The translations under genes were made by a program, and so were the position numbers. 16,474 bases of DNA from FW021-bin31 sp964467635 (GTDB taxonomy: Bacteria; Bacteroidota; Bacteroidia; Chitinophagales; Chitinophagaceae), in assembly GCA_964467635.1 (NCBI GenBank), contig CAYXRN010000077.1, positions 1 through 16,474 on the forward strand, given 5' to 3'. Each line of letters opens with the position of its first letter. The first letter of the stretch is position 1. A model generated the notes under the pieces. It was not told where the DNA came from. It saw nothing but the letters and a program-made list of their open reading frames with translations, and did no database searches. Below, one piece after another: positions 14,721-16,474 of this stretch.

Positions 14721-15545
14721 CGGTAACCTGGATGCCACTGAAAAACGCTGAACTTGAGCTAGGTGGATAGCCTGATTTGTCCATCGACTATAGCTGAAAA
14801 AGCTAACCGGGCATTGGGAAAAATAAAAATCTCTTAACAAAGTTGAAATGAAAAGAAAAACAGCGGAGCTCCAACGCTGGCAGAGAACAACAACACGCTG
14901 CATTGAGAAACGCAGACGAAATGTATGCCGGCTGTGTGTGGCCGGAGCCATTCAAAAAAGGATTATTTGAGATTGGTTATCAAACACGGATTTATCTATA
15001 TCACGCGTCAAAAAAAACAGCCTGTTGAAATATCCACAGATATACTGACAGCTTACCTGTCTGCGGAAAAATTGCGCCGTTCAATCCTAACGTAGGCTGT
15101 ATTAAAGCACACAGTGTACGCCGAAAAAACCGGATAAAGTGGCTTGTTGTGATCCGGTTGCTGTTAGCGGTCCTTCGTTTTTACCTGAAACGGACGCCCT
15201 CGTCAGTTTGATACGGCAGGTCGCCCACAATCCGAGATGTCTTAAGTTCACTTGCCGGGCTTGTCAAAGAATGCTTGCTTTTTTAACTGAACAGACAGCC
15301 ACAACATTCCTTTCTTATTACCCAAAGATTAAATATTGACAAAACGTATGTTGAGTCCATCAGTAATGAAAGATGATTTTCTACACCGATTCTCTTACCT
15401 ATAAAGGATTCTGGCTAATACGACCGATCTATCTCCTATCCATCTGTAGGAAGGGGTAACATTTTTTCCCGTCTGTTGATATACTCGTGAAAGGCGGATT
15501 CCGAAAAGCCAAAATAGAGTAGGATATTATCAAAAATAATACAAG
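14721..15545. other. Gene-poor stretch between intron relic and lipoprotein
   Basis: No gene of typical length is visible here. Two very small plus-strand frames (14848-14970 and about 14967-15092) overlap. A third frame (GTG at 15139 to 15339, 66 codons) contains LKFTCRACQRMLAFLTEQTA but resembles nothing I know. A weak ACCGGAT/ATCCGGT repeat occurs at 15129-15158. The stretch may be eroded coding DNA or a long untranslated region upstream of the lipoprotein gene. Confidence 0.5.
14848..14970 (+). CDS. Possible 40-residue basic peptide, unrecognised
   Basis: An ATG at 14848 opens a 40-codon frame ending in TGA at 14968-14970. The peptide is very basic with many Arg and Lys (MKRKTAELQRWQRTTTRCIE at its start). 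The stop overlaps a second frame which, starting with TTG at 14967, runs for about 42 codons (KHGFIYITRQKKQPVEISTD within it) to a TAG near 15092. The two may be parts of one frameshifted gene, or chance. I do not recognise either; the support is only their overlap and composition. Confidence 0.2.
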   Translation: MKRKTAELQRWQRTTTRCIEKRRRNVCRLCVAGAIQKRII

Positions 15546-16370
15546 ATGAAAAACATTTTGAAATTCGCACTCATTGCGTTATTTGGTGGCTTCCTATTGG
15601 CATCATGTCAAAAAGAAAAAGACAACACTCCGAAAAAAACAGAGAAGGCGATTACTCTACAGCAAATGGAGAACCCAGATAACCCTTATGACAAGCAAGG
15701 AAAGTTACATAATGAAATGCTGGATTATGTGGCTAAAACAACAGATATAAGTTCTGCCAAAGAATTAACTTCCGAAGACATGATAGGCGTGGTAAAGAAG
15801 TTTTATGATGTTAAAAAAATGGATTTTAGTTCGAGACAGATGAAAGGCTACGAAGAACTGTTCAGCATTTATGCTGAACTGGGATATGGTAATGGAACCG
15901 CTATGCTGGACTCCAAGTTGTGTGAATGGTTTCCTGCGTTGTGTAATGCGGGTCCGGGACCCTATTTACCTGCTCCTGATATGCCTCTTTTTCTTCTAGA
16001 CAGCGACGATGGCGGGACTTCGACAGGAAGAACCCTAAATTTTATTGATTCGGTAAAGGTTATCGAAAGTAAGATACTTGCCAATAAAGACTTAAGCGAT
16101 AAGCAGAGACGGGCTTTTCTTTGCCGCTCTTCCGTAGCACGTTTTTCAGCCGGGTACTGGCATAATGTTCTTACAATCCAGAAAGAGAATAGTCCCTATT
16201 ATGAGTCTATTCAGGCACTGGAAGGCCCTTGCGTTACCTGTGACGTCCTTGGAGGAGATGCCGCAGGAGCAGCAGTCGGAGCGCTTGTTGGCGGAGTCGG
16301 AGCCGGGCCGGGGGCAGCGATAGGCAGCCTGGCAGTTGCTACAGAAAAACTTATTCGCTGGCTTTGGTAG
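15546..16370 (+). CDS. Lipoprotein with bacteriocin-like glycine-zipper tail
   Basis: This 274-residue protein has a lipoprotein signal MKNILKFALIALFGGFLLAS followed by Cys21 (lipobox LASC), so it should be lipid-anchored at the cell envelope. The mature part has a charged linker (22-50), a mostly helical middle (51-125) and Cys pairs at 126/133 (CEWFPALC) and 229/232 (CVTC), plus Cys193. The last 39 residues (236-274) open with LGG and contain AAGAAVGALVGGVGAGPGAA, an alternating Gly/Ala run with GxxxG spacing, as in glycine-zipper class II bacteriocins, and end with EKLIRWLW. No family is recognised for the first 225 residues. No transporter, peptidase or immunity gene is seen nearby. A strong terminator follows. 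Role unknown: possibly a toxin precursor, a membrane-inserting effector or an envelope protein. Confidence 0.75.
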   Translation: MKNILKFALIALFGGFLLASCQKEKDNTPKKTEKAITLQQMENPDNPYDKQGKLHNEMLDYVAKTTDISSAKELTSEDMIGVVKKFYDVKKMDFSSRQMKGYEELFSIYAELGYGNGTAMLDSKLCEWFPALCNAGPGPYLPAPDMPLFLLDSDDGGTSTGRTLNFIDSVKVIESKILANKDLSDKQRRAFLCRSSVARFSAGYWHNVLTIQKENSPYYESIQALEGPCVTCDVLGGDAAGAAVGALVGGVGAGPGAAIGSLAVATEKLIRWLW

Positions 16371-16397
16371 AAATAAAAGAATCCTTCTATCTAATTG

Positions 16398-16438
16398 TAA
16401 ATGCCCCGGCGTGTACTATTTACCGGGGCATTTATTAC
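16398..16438 (+). terminator. Intrinsic terminator of the lipoprotein gene
   Basis: TAAATGCCCCGG (16398-16409) is the exact reverse complement of CCGGGGCATTTA (16423-16434), a 12-bp stem with a 13-base loop. The 3' arm continues into TTTATTACG, a weakly T-rich tail. It starts 28 bases after the lipoprotein stop codon. Confidence 0.85.
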
Positions 16439-16474
16439 GTTACCATCCGAGCAGCAAGAGCGCTCCCGAATTGT

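Noticed and set aside
14679..14951. A 90-codon minus-strand frame
   Set aside because: It runs into the group II intron RNA relic and gives a Ser/Phe/Arg-rich nonsense-like protein with no motif.
15139..15339. A 66-codon frame starting with GTG
   Set aside because: It has no recognisable family or gene neighbour. A CRAC motif alone is not enough to call it a gene.

Overview
The window comes from a member of the Bacteroidota. It carries a nearly continuous minus-strand transfer operon of the CTnDOT/MPF_B type (tra genes), which is confined to that phylum. It also has a two-gene unit at the left end that I recognise as common in the phylum, and a lipoprotein with an LASC lipobox. The genus cannot be told from the sequence. 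A Sphingobacteriales or Chitinophagaceae type host fits the divergence and composition, but that is a guess.

Layout from left to right. (1) 21-730, plus strand: a diverged GNAT-fold protein followed by a 58-residue basic protein, together resembling a small two-gene cassette. (2) 731-1123: an AT-rich spacer between convergent units. (3) 1124-13284, minus strand: the transfer operon, read from right to left. Its order is a membrane-anchored acidic protein, an attenuator-like hairpin, TraE (pilin-like), a soluble hypothetical protein, TraF, the ATPase TraG, TraI, two TraI/TerB-like paralogues, TraJ, TraK, a TraL-like protein, TraM, TraN, a DUF3945-like protein and a winged-helix-like protein. 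Genes are spaced by a few to about 75 bases, and two junctions are 4-base ATGA overlaps. (4) 13285-13690: leader or spacer DNA with no convincing gene. (5) About 13690-14720, minus strand: a wrecked group II intron. It keeps parts of the intron RNA and the C-terminal maturase end of its protein, and has lost the whole reverse transcriptase. It also carries a 31-base tandem duplication. (6) 14721-15545: a gene-poor stretch with two tiny overlapping reading frames. (7) 15546-16370, plus strand: a lipoprotein whose tail looks like a double-glycine, glycine-zipper bacteriocin peptide, followed by a strong intrinsic terminator.

How the genes work together. TraE, F, G, J, K, L, M and N are the Bacteroidota counterparts of VirB2, B3, B4, B6, B8, the TraL position, B10 and B9, and would build the mating-pair-formation channel across both membranes. 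The three TraI/TerB-like proteins are secreted periplasmic accessory factors of unknown role. The window has no relaxase, coupling protein, integrase, traA-D or traO-Q, so the module is either part of a larger element or a reduced one. The degraded intron lies just upstream of the operon, and the genes that normally precede traE are absent on that side.

The least explained signals are the GNAT/small-protein pair with its near-leaderless GTG start, the lipoprotein with the bacteriocin-like tail, the hairpin before traE, and the tandem TraI paralogues.
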